A stretch of DNA of 50,189 nt from the NCBI RefSeq assembly GCF_000742835.1, contig NZ_CP008941.1, positions 1,707,501 through 1,757,689 on the forward strand, written 5' to 3'. Shown one piece after another: positions 9,514-17,072 of the stretch (position 1 is its first letter; every line of letters starts with the position of its first letter). The stretch comes from Candidatus Paracaedibacter acanthamoebae. Lineage in GTDB: Bacteria > Pseudomonadota > Alphaproteobacteria > Paracaedibacterales > Paracaedibacteraceae. The notes beneath the pieces were generated by a model. The model ran no database searches, was not told the DNA's origin, and worked only from the letters and a program-made list of their open reading frames with translations. The position numbers and the translations under genes are program-made.

Positions 9514-9825
9514 TTAAGATTTAATTTTCTCATCAAAATGTTGAGTGGGTGTCTTGCGCGTAATGCGATAAAAGGCCCCTTGGGTTTTTCCAACTTCACC
9601 CACAAACAATACCAGCGCGTATACCAAACTAATAAATACGCCAATGACTATTAGGAGGGCAAGCCCCCCACCTTTCATATAAGCTAAACCTGAAAAAGAG
9701 AGTATTATTGTCAAACACAATCCCCTAAACCCATACAGGACAATCTTTTCTGTTATTGATTGTACTTCCATAGAATCTTTTAGCGATATAGATCCTTCTT
9801 CTGGCAAAATGTGTTTCTCATTCAT
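9514..9825 (-). CDS. Small membrane protein, function unknown
   Basis: 103 residues with a charged N-terminus (MNEKHILPEEGS), two adjacent membrane segments at about 30-50 and 54-75, and a basic tail. No family is recognised. It runs toward the end of the large secreted-protein gene (37 bp between stops) and lies downstream of the DnaJ-domain gene on the same strand. Length, hydrophobic layout and the absence of an overlapping real gene support it. Confidence 0.6.
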   Translation of the reverse strand: MNEKHILPEEGSISLKDSMEVQSITEKIVLYGFRGLCLTIILSFSGLAYMKGGGLALLIVIGVFISLVYALVLFVGEVGKTQGAFYRITRKTPTQHFDEKIKS

Positions 9826-9898
9826 GGCTGACCATTTAATTTTCTAATTACTCTCTACTAAATAGATACTCTCTTTCTGAGAAGATTCAAGTATCCGT

Positions 9899-10465
9899 TC
9901 AGTATGATTTCAAACGTTCGTAGGCTTCTTTAACCTGCCGAAACTTTTCAATCGCCTCTGGGTCCCCATTGGTATCAGGATGATATTGTTTGGCTAACGC
10001 CCGATACCGTTGCTGGAGATCTGCTTTTGAAAAATCTTCTTTCAGCTCAAAAAGCTTTAGATCTTCCATGCGTTGTTTCGGCAATGAAAAAAATTGAGTT
10101 GATAAAGGTCGGCGTTGTTGGTGGTCGAAAATACCCAAAGGATCATCAAACTCAACATCAAGCTGTTTGCGCTCTCCCTGCTTTCCCAGCGGCCAACTGG
10201 GACGCTGCCAGACGATATCATCGAGGCGTTCTTGCAGTTGATCAGCTTCGCTCATCCCTGCATAATAATTCCACTTAGAATTATAGTCCCGCACATGTTC
10301 AAGACAAAACCATAGCCAATCTTGCTCACCCTTCTCAAGTTGGTGACGTGATCTCGGGGCTCGATGTTCCCCCTGTTGCGGACATCCAGAATGATCACAT
10401 AAACGCCCCTCAGGCGCTTTATGCGGATTTCCCCGATCAAACCATTGCGAAAATTTTTGAAACAT
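9899..10465 (-). CDS. DnaJ-domain protein (alphaproteobacterial type)
   Basis: About 188 residues. The N-terminal half has a putative zinc-binding pattern (CDHSGCPQQGEHRAP, then a CLEHVRDYN block). The C-terminal 55 residues are a J domain with the HPD signature (KQYHPDTNGDPEAIEKFRQVKEAYERL). This two-part layout is typical of a conserved alphaproteobacterial protein, and the J domain would stimulate DnaK. I chose ATG 10465 (MFQKFSQWF) because family members begin near there. The frame is open 36 codons further, but that would cross the divergent BolA start and its residues look non-coding. It shares a short divergent spacer with the BolA gene, a common pairing. Confidence 0.85.
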   Translation of the reverse strand: MFQKFSQWFDRGNPHKAPEGRLCDHSGCPQQGEHRAPRSRHQLEKGEQDWLWFCLEHVRDYNSKWNYYAGMSEADQLQERLDDIVWQRPSWPLGKQGERKQLDVEFDDPLGIFDHQQRRPLSTQFFSLPKQRMEDLKLFELKEDFSKADLQQRYRALAKQYHPDTNGDPEAIEKFRQVKEAYERLKSY

Positions 10466-10508
10466 AGCAAGATTATGGGACTCAGCATCACATTTATCAA
10501 GAGGCATC

Positions 10509-10769
10509 ATGGGAAAAATTAAAGATATTATTATTGAAAAACTGCAAACGCACCTGCATCCAACACTTCTCAAAGTTCAGGATGATTCCTCAAAACATGC
10601 AGGCCATGCAGATGCCGGCGAAGAAACCCATTTCCGTATTATCATCCAATCCTCGGCTCTTCACGGATTAAGCCGAGTGGCAGCTCACCAGCGGATCTAT
10701 CAAATCCTGGATGATGAACTTAAAACAACGGTGCATGCGCTGGCTATTCAGATCCGATCTAGCCAATAA
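10509..10769 (+). CDS. BolA-family protein
   Basis: 86 residues of the BolA/IbaG fold: start MGKIKDIIIEKL, an HAGHADAGEETHFRIII block, and a GLSRVAAHQRIYQIL helix with the conserved H-R pattern. BolA proteins pair with monothiol glutaredoxins in Fe-S handling or act in stress responses. An AAGAGG site lies just upstream of the ATG. Divergent from the DnaJ-domain gene. Confidence 0.9.
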   Translation: MGKIKDIIIEKLQTHLHPTLLKVQDDSSKHAGHADAGEETHFRIIIQSSALHGLSRVAAHQRIYQILDDELKTTVHALAIQIRSSQ

Positions 10770-10905
10770 GAGATAAATCGGCAGGGGGTGTTTCTTTTAT
10801 TGAGCATCAAAGGTATAAATCGCTGCATAAGTCGCCGTAAAATTTAAGGCGCAGGTACTCAGCATAAAACCTTCACGCCCTCTCAAGATTTAGTATGTCT
10901 AGAAT

Positions 10906-11000
10906 GGGGAGGGGCTACTCTATAATCTCCCATGTATCCCTGGCCTTGATGGAAGACTGCTCCCAGCAGTAACCGCTTCTCATGTGGAGCTCCCCTCTCC
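10906..11000. other. Possible structured RNA, class not recognised
   Basis: The 413-bp space after the BolA gene has no gene. Within it, nine bases at 10906-10914 (GGGGAGGGG) pair with 10992-11000. Inside sits a perfect ACTGCT-CCC-AGCAGT hairpin (10956-10970), with GAAG/CTTC outside it, giving a rod with a central bubble. The shape recalls small rod RNAs such as SRP or 6S RNA, but I cannot find the conserved SRP loop and the length is short for 6S. It could also be an inverted-repeat relic. The strand is undetermined. Confidence 0.25.
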
Positions 11001-11124
11001 TTAGATGAAAAAGCTAAGGTCATCGAATAACTGATCAAAAATTTTGAGCTCTGATCTTATGTGTAGAAATTTCTTAAAAGCAGCTCAAAGATTATTTCGA
11101 AATGTATTTTCTCCTCCGAGTGAT

Positions 11125-11154
11125 TTGACATATTTTTTTTACGCCCCATATAAT
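11125..11154 (+). promoter_or_regulatory. Near-consensus sigma-70 promoter for ydcH-like gene
   Basis: TTGACA at 11125-11130 and TATAAT at 11149-11154 with an 18-nt spacer match the sigma-70 consensus in all 12 bases. The start of the YdcH-like gene lies 28 nt beyond the -10 box, with a GGGAGG ribosome site. This is the strongest promoter I see in the window. Confidence 0.8.
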
Positions 11155-11182
11155 AAAGTGTAATTAATTCAGGGAGGTTATC

Positions 11183-11365
11183 ATGAACATTCAATCGCAC
11201 CTTGAAGCTCTCTTAAAAAAGCATGAGGAGTTAGATAAAGAGATTCGCCGCATTGAAACTCACGCCTTTGTGAGTGAGACAAATTTACATGAAATGAAAA
11301 AAAAGAGACTTAAGGTTAAAGAGGAAATTGAGCGAACGAAGAATTATGCAGACCGTCGAAGTTAA
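11183..11365 (+). CDS. YdcH/DUF465-family small protein
   Basis: 60 residues, almost entirely charged helix (SHLEALLKKHEELDKEIRRIE, then HEMKKKRLKVKEEIER), typical of the YdcH (DUF465) family. The family's function is unknown. It has a consensus promoter and a strong AGGGAGG ribosome site 5 nt before the ATG, suggesting high expression. Its stop overlaps the convergent pabC stop by 4 nt. Confidence 0.85.
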   Translation: MNIQSHLEALLKKHEELDKEIRRIETHAFVSETNLHEMKKKRLKVKEEIERTKNYADRRS

Positions 11366-12123
11366 GGATTATAAACTGCGAGAGCAGACCCAATCAAACT
11401 ATTAGTCAGAAAAATTTTGGTCGCCTCTTCGACATCTTGGCGTGTGATGTGATCGATGCGTACAGGTGTCATTGTTTTTTGCATTTCTTGAATGATTTTG
11501 GCGCGCATGACGCCGGGTAAGCAGCCATCACTCAACGGTGGTGTAACCAACACGCTATTGCTTAGAATAAAAACGTTAGCTGTTGTGGCGCTCACTAAAT
11601 ACCCGGCGTCATTGAAAAATAAAACATCATCAAGACCTCGATTTTCAGCTTCCAATCGGCCTAAAAGAGGAAGTTGATATCCCAAATGTTTAACGCCTGA
11701 CAAAATAGAAGATTGTTGAAAGCAATACTGTGAAAAACTTATATGCAACAGTTGCTGGCGACGTTGATAAGGTTGCGCTGTCACCAAGAGTGTTGGTCTA
11801 ACTGACTGTGGTGTCGCCAGTCCCCGCTCACCAGGTCCGCGCGTTAGAGTAAATCTTAAGGCCGTGCCGATGCCCTGAAGATTATTGCGATCAATAATAG
11901 CTAATAAAATTGCTTTGAATTCTGAGATCACTAAATTAAAAGGAATCTGGAATAAAGTGGCTCCTTTAACTAAACGGTCAAAGTGTGGCCTTAAGCATTC
12001 GATTACCATGCCATTATAAAAAAGTGTTTCAAAAACGCCGTCACCCAACATTAATCCGCGATCCGCAGGAGAAATATTAGCCTTGGAAGACTCAACATAC
12101 TCATCATTAAGATAAATAATCAC
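11362..12123 (-). CDS. pabC: Aminodeoxychorismate lyase-like, class IV PLP enzyme
   Basis: 253 residues of the class IV aminotransferase fold: start IIYLNDEYVE, RGLMLGDGVFETL, the PLP lysine in GVKHLGYQLP, and the cofactor block DDVLFFNDAGYLVSATTANVFIL. D-amino acid and branched-chain transaminases share this fold. The position as the last gene of folP-pabB-pabA argues for 4-amino-4-deoxychorismate lyase, which releases para-aminobenzoate and pyruvate. It starts one base after the pabA stop. Confidence 0.85.
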   Translation of the reverse strand: MIIYLNDEYVESSKANISPADRGLMLGDGVFETLFYNGMVIECLRPHFDRLVKGATLFQIPFNLVISEFKAILLAIIDRNNLQGIGTALRFTLTRGPGERGLATPQSVRPTLLVTAQPYQRRQQLLHISFSQYCFQQSSILSGVKHLGYQLPLLGRLEAENRGLDDVLFFNDAGYLVSATTANVFILSNSVLVTPPLSDGCLPGVMRAKIIQEMQKTMTPVRIDHITRQDVEEATKIFLTNSLIGSALAVYNP

Positions 12124-12124
12124 G

Positions 12125-12694
12125 TTAGAGATTGCCCTCGAAAAAGTTTTTTAAAAGCCCATGACCAAAGTCGGTAAGAACAGCTTCTGGATGGAATTGG
12201 ACGCCGGCAATGGGTAATTGTCGATGACGCAGAGCCATAATTTCTCCTTCATCCGTTGTCGCTGTAATGTCAAGGCAAGCGGGAAGCGAGGCTCGTTCCA
12301 CAATCAAAGAATGGTAACGTGTCACAGATAGCGGCTGAGGGGCGCCTGCAAACAAGCCTGTTCCATTGTGTTTGATTTTATGAACCTTACCGTGGACCGG
12401 CTTCAAGGCTCGGACCACCTGGCCACCAAAGACTTGACCAATGGCTTGATGCCCTAGGCAAACACCAAGGATGGGGATGTGGCACCCAAAATAATAGATC
12501 ACGTCAAGAGAGATGCCGGCTTGAGTGGGCGAGCAAGGACCCGGAGAAATAATGATGTGGCTGGGGGCCAGAGTTTTTATGTGTGAAATTGTTATGGCAT
12601 CATTCCGAGCCACTTCCATTTCGGCTCCTAACTCTCGACCATAGCGGATCAGATTGTAGACAAAGGAGTCATAGTTATCGATCATCAAAATCAT
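12125..12694 (-). CDS. pabA: Aminodeoxychorismate synthase, glutaminase subunit
   Basis: 189 residues of the class I glutamine amidotransferase fold: [22 protein letters not shown], the nucleophile in [11 protein letters not shown], and the His/Glu pair in VQFHPEA. It supplies ammonia to PabB. TrpG is almost identical in motif content. The overlap of its ATG with the end of pabB (12691-12694) and the folate neighbours favour pabA. It may serve both pathways if no trpG exists elsewhere. Confidence 0.88.
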   Translation of the reverse strand: MILMIDNYDSFVYNLIRYGRELGAEMEVARNDAITISHIKTLAPSHIIISPGPCSPTQAGISLDVIYYFGCHIPILGVCLGHQAIGQVFGGQVVRALKPVHGKVHKIKHNGTGLFAGAPQPLSVTRYHSLIVERASLPACLDITATTDEGEIMALRHRQLPIAGVQFHPEAVLTDFGHGLLKNFFEGNL

Positions 12695-14037
12695 AGGTTA
12701 AGTGCCTTTTTAAGGCCGCCAGCCTTCGTTAATGTTTCTTCATACTCCGCAATAGGATCAGAATCTGCAACAATGCCACCACCGACTTGGAAAGTCAGCT
12801 TATCATCGGTTAACAAAAAAGTCCTGATAACAATACTGGTATCCATGGTTCCGTCAAAACCAATATAGCCAATCGAACCGCAATAAACACCCCGATAAGT
12901 TGGTTCGAGTTCTGCTATAATTTCCATAGCTCTGATTTTTGGGGCCCCTGTAATGGATCCGCCCGGGAAGGTTGCTTTGAGTAAGTCGATGGCCGACTTA
13001 TTGTCATCCAGCGTGCCAGTAACTGTTGTGACTAAATGGTGCACTGTGGCATAGGATTCTACCTCAAGTAGCTTGGGGACCTGCACGCTGCCCGGTTGGC
13101 AGACACGGGATAAGTCATTGCGCATTAAATCAACGATCATCAGGTTTTCAGCTCGATCTTTTTCTGATGCTGCGAGCTGTTGGGCTAGATGTTGATCCTG
13201 AACTGGATCGACTAAATCTCGGTGAATGGTGCCTTTAATAGGTTTTGTTTCCACATGCTGATCCGTTAACTTTAAAAAGCGTTCCGGGGAGGCGCTGGCG
13301 ATAACATGATGCTGATCTTTTATATAGGCCGAAAAAGGAGCCGGATTTCTTTCTCGCAACCGAGCATATAAGGCAAAGGGATCACCTTGATAACTGGCTT
13401 CATACCGGCGCGTCAAATTAGCCTGATAAATATCACCTACATAAATATAGTCAATGACCTTTTGTACCTGGGACGGATAGGTATATTGATCAAAAGGATT
13501 ATAGAGGTTACCAACGTCAAAAACAGAATTATTCTTAGAGGGATTAAGAGTATTGATAATCTCACTCATCCAGATTAAACGCTGGTGGGCATAGCTTAAA
13601 TCTTCTGTAGGAAATCCGCTAGAAAATATCCAACCGCGCTGTTGATGGTGGTCAAACGCCACCACCACATCATAAAACCCCATCATTAAATCGGGAAAAT
13701 TTAAATCATCCTCAGGGGCGGTGGGTAGGTTCTCTAAACTGCGGGCTAATTCGTAGGATAAATAGCCAACAACACCCCCCTGAAAAGGAGGTAAATCTGG
13801 AATAGTGTCAAGATGATAGGATTGTAAATGCTTCTCAAGAAGGTCTAGTGGCAGCGGTTTATCATCTTGGTATTTTTCTCTCAACATCAACCACGGATCC
13901 ACAGCAATAAAAGAATAGCGCCCCCACTCTTGGGAGTTATTAGAACTATCGAGAAAAATAGAACCAACTTGATCTTTAAAAACAGAGAAAATAGCTGCTG
14001 GATCTTGATAAAATATTTCCTTTACCAACGGCTGCAT
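12691..14037 (-). CDS. pabB: Aminodeoxychorismate synthase component I
   Basis: 448 residues of the chorismate-utilising family. The motif KPIKGTIHR is the PabB form; anthranilate synthase has PIAGT. Other marks are [36 protein letters not shown], and [14 protein letters not shown]. With PabA it aminates chorismate on the path to folate. Its stop overlaps the pabA start, and folP ends 11 nt upstream. It lacks the C-terminal lyase fusion seen in some bacteria, consistent with a separate pabC. Confidence 0.93.
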   Translation of the reverse strand: MQPLVKEIFYQDPAAIFSVFKDQVGSIFLDSSNNSQEWGRYSFIAVDPWLMLREKYQDDKPLPLDLLEKHLQSYHLDTIPDLPPFQGGVVGYLSYELARSLENLPTAPEDDLNFPDLMMGFYDVVVAFDHHQQRGWIFSSGFPTEDLSYAHQRLIWMSEIINTLNPSKNNSVFDVGNLYNPFDQYTYPSQVQKVIDYIYVGDIYQANLTRRYEASYQGDPFALYARLRERNPAPFSAYIKDQHHVIASASPERFLKLTDQHVETKPIKGTIHRDLVDPVQDQHLAQQLAASEKDRAENLMIVDLMRNDLSRVCQPGSVQVPKLLEVESYATVHHLVTTVTGTLDDNKSAIDLLKATFPGGSITGAPKIRAMEIIAELEPTYRGVYCGSIGYIGFDGTMDTSIVIRTFLLTDDKLTFQVGGGIVADSDPIAEYEETLTKAGGLKKALNL

Positions 14038-14048
14038 GAGGGTTCTCC

Positions 14049-14924
14049 TTACAACGCTAATCGAATAGCATCAACCACTTTCATAGCATGAACTGTTTCC
14101 GCCACATCATGAACGCGGACAATATGGGCACCCTTTAGAACGCCGATGGTGGCGGCAGCAATGCTGCCCGGCATCCGTTTCTCCACCGAATCGCCAGTGG
14201 TATGCCCAATAAATGATTTACGTGATACGCCTAACAGTAACGGATAGCCTAAGGCTCTGATCTTGTCTAAGTGAGAAATTAATTGTAAGTTTTGATCAGG
14301 TGTTTTGGCAAAGCCAATGCCGGGATCTATAATAATGTGATGGCGTGTTAGGCCTCGGCTAATAGCGTGAATTGCCATGCGATCCAGATCACTTGCAACT
14401 TCAACGTCTATGGTGCGACCACAGGTGTTTAACGGGTCCAGGCGATCAAACTGCTGGATACATGCTCCTAGTTGTGAATGCATAATAACCACAGGAACAT
14501 TTTCTTCCAGCGCAACATTAATCATGGCGGGATCCATCAGCAAGCCACTAACATCATTAATAATGGACGCACCAGCAACAATAGAAGCTTTGGCGACCTC
14601 TGATTTAGTGGTATCCACTGAAATTAAAACCTCAGGGAATTGGTGGTGGATGGCCTCAATAACAGGAACAACTCGGGATAATTCTTCGTTTAAAGACACA
14701 GGTTTGGCGCCGGGGCGGGTACTTTCCCCCCCAATGTCAAGAATATCCGCGCCTTGCTCGATGAATCCCTGTGCCTGCGCCACAGCATTTTTAATGACAT
14801 CGTCATGCTTCATTAGGCCATCGCCTGAAAAAGAGTCTGGTGTGACATTAATAATACCCATGACTTTAGTTCGTCCGGTCATTAAGGAAAGGTTATAGAA
14901 TTCTAAATTTTCTATTCTGGCCAC
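14049..14924 (-). CDS. folP: Dihydropteroate synthase
   Basis: 291 residues of the TIM-barrel DHPS family: GIINVTPDSFSGDG, ADILDIGGESTRPGAKPV, NDVSGL, HHIIIDPGIGFAKTPDQN, GVSRKSFIG, and VRVHDV near the end. It joins para-aminobenzoate to the pterin diphosphate and is the sulfonamide target. It is the first gene of the four-gene operon, so the pathway enzyme is co-expressed with the enzymes that make its pABA substrate. The start is 64 bp from the divergent pgk start. Confidence 0.95.
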   Translation of the reverse strand: MARIENLEFYNLSLMTGRTKVMGIINVTPDSFSGDGLMKHDDVIKNAVAQAQGFIEQGADILDIGGESTRPGAKPVSLNEELSRVVPVIEAIHHQFPEVLISVDTTKSEVAKASIVAGASIINDVSGLLMDPAMINVALEENVPVVIMHSQLGACIQQFDRLDPLNTCGRTIDVEVASDLDRMAIHAISRGLTRHHIIIDPGIGFAKTPDQNLQLISHLDKIRALGYPLLLGVSRKSFIGHTTGDSVEKRMPGSIAAATIGVLKGAHIVRVHDVAETVHAMKVVDAIRLAL

Positions 14925-14988
14925 TTTACGTCTTCTATGCTTTTTGTTTAATCTAGTCTTAAAATAGTCGTTAAGGTTTTAAAGTATC

Positions 14989-16146
14989 ATGTCATCATTT
15001 TTAACTCTAGATCAGATTAATGTCACTCAACAAAATGTTCTTGTTAGACTAGATTTAAATATTCCAATAAGAAATCAAGAAGTTAGTGATGATACCCGCA
15101 TTACCAGAGCTTTACCAACTCTTAACGAATTGATTAAAAAAGATGCCCGCATCATTATTTTATCTCACTTTGGTCGACCAAAAGGCCAGGTCAATCCAGA
15201 GTTTAGCTTACAACCGGTGGCGCGACTATTAACGGAATACCTTGACTGCCCTGTTCATTTTGCTTCTGATTGCATTGGAGAGGCGGCAGATTTCGCTATT
15301 CGAAATACCCCTTATGGTGGAATAGTTTTATTAGAAAATTTGCGCTTTCATAGGGAGGAAGAGCAAAATGATCCATACTTTGCGCAACAGCTTGCTCAGT
15401 TAGGTGATATTTTTGTGAACGATGCGTTTTCATGTTCCCATCGTGCTCATGCTTCTGTGGTGGGGATTGGGGATTATTTGCCCATTGTTGCAGGCCGTGC
15501 TATGCAAGCTGAATTAATGGCCCTGCAATCAATTTTAAAAGAGCCAAAACGGCCCCTTATGACAATTGCGGGTGGATCAAAAGTTTCAACCAAGCTTGAG
15601 TTATTAACCAACTTAGTCTCCAAAGTTGACTATTTAGTGCTGGGGGGAGGAATGGCCAATACATTCTTGCTCGCCCAAGGAACGGATATTGGGGAGTCGT
15701 TAGCAGAACCGGATCTAATTGAACAAGCTCACACCATCATCGCAAAAGCGCAAGAAAATAACTGTACTCTGATTTTGCCGCAAGACTACGCAACGCCAGA
15801 TGGCGCTTTTAAGATTATGGATATCGGCGTAACCTCTATTCGGACAATTCAGTCAGCCCTCGATCAATGCCAGACTGTTGTTTGGAATGGGCCGGTCGGT
15901 GTTTTCGAAGTACCACCTTTCGATAAGGGCTCAGTAGCGATTGCTCACTATATCGCCCAAAAAACTCAAGAGGGCAAGTTGGTAAGTGTTGCAGGAGGCG
16001 GCGATACTTTAGCTTGTCTTAATAAAGCAGGCGTTGGGGATCAATTGACTTATACATCTACCGCTGGCGGCGCTTTTCTGGAATGGTTAGAAGGAAAAAC
16101 TTTGGCTGGAATTAGCGCACTATTAGCAGGTGGCTCCCAATCATGA
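14989..16146 (+). CDS. pgk: Phosphoglycerate kinase
   Basis: 385 residues, the usual length or slightly shorter. Motifs run in order: VLVRLDLNIPI, RITRALPT, ILSHFGRP, LLENLRFH, NDAFSCSHRAHAS, TIAGGSKVSTKLELL, the nucleotide loop WNGPVGVFE, and GGGDTLACL. It moves phosphate from 1,3-bisphosphoglycerate to ADP. GAPDH, often its neighbour, is 26 kb away beside tkt. The last 97 bp overlap a convergent membrane-protein gene. Confidence 0.97.
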   Translation: MSSFLTLDQINVTQQNVLVRLDLNIPIRNQEVSDDTRITRALPTLNELIKKDARIIILSHFGRPKGQVNPEFSLQPVARLLTEYLDCPVHFASDCIGEAADFAIRNTPYGGIVLLENLRFHREEEQNDPYFAQQLAQLGDIFVNDAFSCSHRAHASVVGIGDYLPIVAGRAMQAELMALQSILKEPKRPLMTIAGGSKVSTKLELLTNLVSKVDYLVLGGGMANTFLLAQGTDIGESLAEPDLIEQAHTIIAKAQENNCTLILPQDYATPDGAFKIMDIGVTSIRTIQSALDQCQTVVWNGPVGVFEVPPFDKGSVAIAHYIAQKTQEGKLVSVAGGGDTLACLNKAGVGDQLTYTSTAGGAFLEWLEGKTLAGISALLAGGSQS

Positions 16147-16349
16147 GCCACAGGCAAGGTGCGAATCGCCTGAATCATTCCAGAAATTGTGGCAATGATA
16201 AGGCTTAAGCTAAGCATCGGGTAAAGTTGAGTATTGAAATCAAGCCATCCTCCTAAATAGAGACCGTAAAGACCTACAGTAAGGCCTGCCCCTATGGCAA
16301 CACTGGCTTTAATAAAGGTAGTGAGGAAATTTACCCAAGCTTTAATCAT
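16050..16349 (-). CDS. Small membrane protein overlapping pgk
   Basis: 99 residues with two membrane segments (about 10-32 and 42-62) and a polar tail. No family recognised. A GGAG site precedes the ATG, and it follows the next small membrane gene by 8 nt, suggesting a pair. The C-terminal third is encoded antisense to the 3' end of pgk, an unusual overlap. The tail may be a late stop rather than a functional domain. Confidence 0.6.
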   Translation of the reverse strand: MIKAWVNFLTTFIKASVAIGAGLTVGLYGLYLGGWLDFNTQLYPMLSLSLIIATISGMIQAIRTLPVAHDWEPPANSALIPAKVFPSNHSRKAPPAVDV

Positions 16350-16357
16350 TGAAACTC

Positions 16358-16666
16358 CTATTTTTTTGAACGGTTACGGATTTTAATAGTCTCAAATCGG
16401 CTTAAGCTTTTGAGGGAGATTAAATGTCCTAAAAAGGCAATGGCAACGCCGCCCAGAACAGCTATACTCGTATGCAGAATAATCAGTAGACTATTTCCGC
16501 TGTTATTGATGAACCCAGGAAAAAAAGCAAAAATCCCCATCATAACGATAAATACGCTAATGCCTGAAACAATAATTGGTAGGACCGTTTTGCGAAATCT
16601 TCTAAATGGCTGATGCCATTGAGATTGAAAGAATTTCTTGGATTCATATGGATCGCGGTAGTTCAT
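16358..16666 (-). CDS. Small membrane protein
   Basis: 102 residues: a basic cytoplasmic N-terminus (about 1-27), two hydrophobic segments (about 28-50 and 60-85), and a basic tail ending RNRSKK. No family recognised. It sits 8 nt upstream of the other small membrane gene with the same two-helix layout, so the two may form a complex or be divergent duplicates. I cannot see clear sequence identity between them. Confidence 0.65.
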   Translation of the reverse strand: MNYRDPYESKKFFQSQWHQPFRRFRKTVLPIIVSGISVFIVMMGIFAFFPGFINNSGNSLLIILHTSIAVLGGVAIAFLGHLISLKSLSRFETIKIRNRSKK

Positions 16667-16796
16667 CGGCTCTAGCAGGTTGAATGGTCCCTCTATAATT
16701 AGAATCTCAAATAAAAGTTAATGGAGCGTTGAGACACGTGCAGAAAATAAAATTAAATGAGTTTATTATTCTTCTGTCTTGCTTATAGTCTCTTTA

Positions 16797-17030
16797 TCTC
16801 GGCCGCAGAGGTGGGAACTCAAGCTTGCAAGGGATGATTTATGTGATTTCGAGATTCCGGATCGCACTGCGCTTGTCCGGAAAAAGGGGGAGGTTGGTAA
16901 AAATTTTATAAAAAACTTTCTTTTCCCGGCCGCAGAGCCGGGAACTCGAGATGGCAAGCGATCACTCAAACGATCTCAAAACCCCGGGCCTGGCCTCAAC
17001 TAGAGGGGGGATCGAGCCTGGGGAAGCGTG
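16797..17030. repeat. Palindromic repeat patch 2
   Basis: The 400-bp space between the small membrane genes and ptrB has no gene. It carries a degenerate CGGCCG element (16800), a TTCCGG..GTCCGGAA palindrome (about 16854-16883), a CCCGGCCGC..GCCGGGAACTCGAGATGGCAAGCG element (16925-16960), and a decayed CCCCGGGC..GGGG module to 17030. The GCCGGGAACTCGAGAT block is shared with the 33.4-34.5 kb array and patch 1. The patch looks older and more diverged than the array. Confidence 0.75.
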
Positions 17031-17072
17031 AGAGATTGTGCTGAATTCTAGATAGAATAAACCTCAGAACGA

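Noticed and set aside
10906-11000. SRP RNA or 6S RNA call for the structured stretch
   Set aside because: The conserved SRP apical loop sequence is missing and the length is short for 6S, so I kept it as an unclassified structure.
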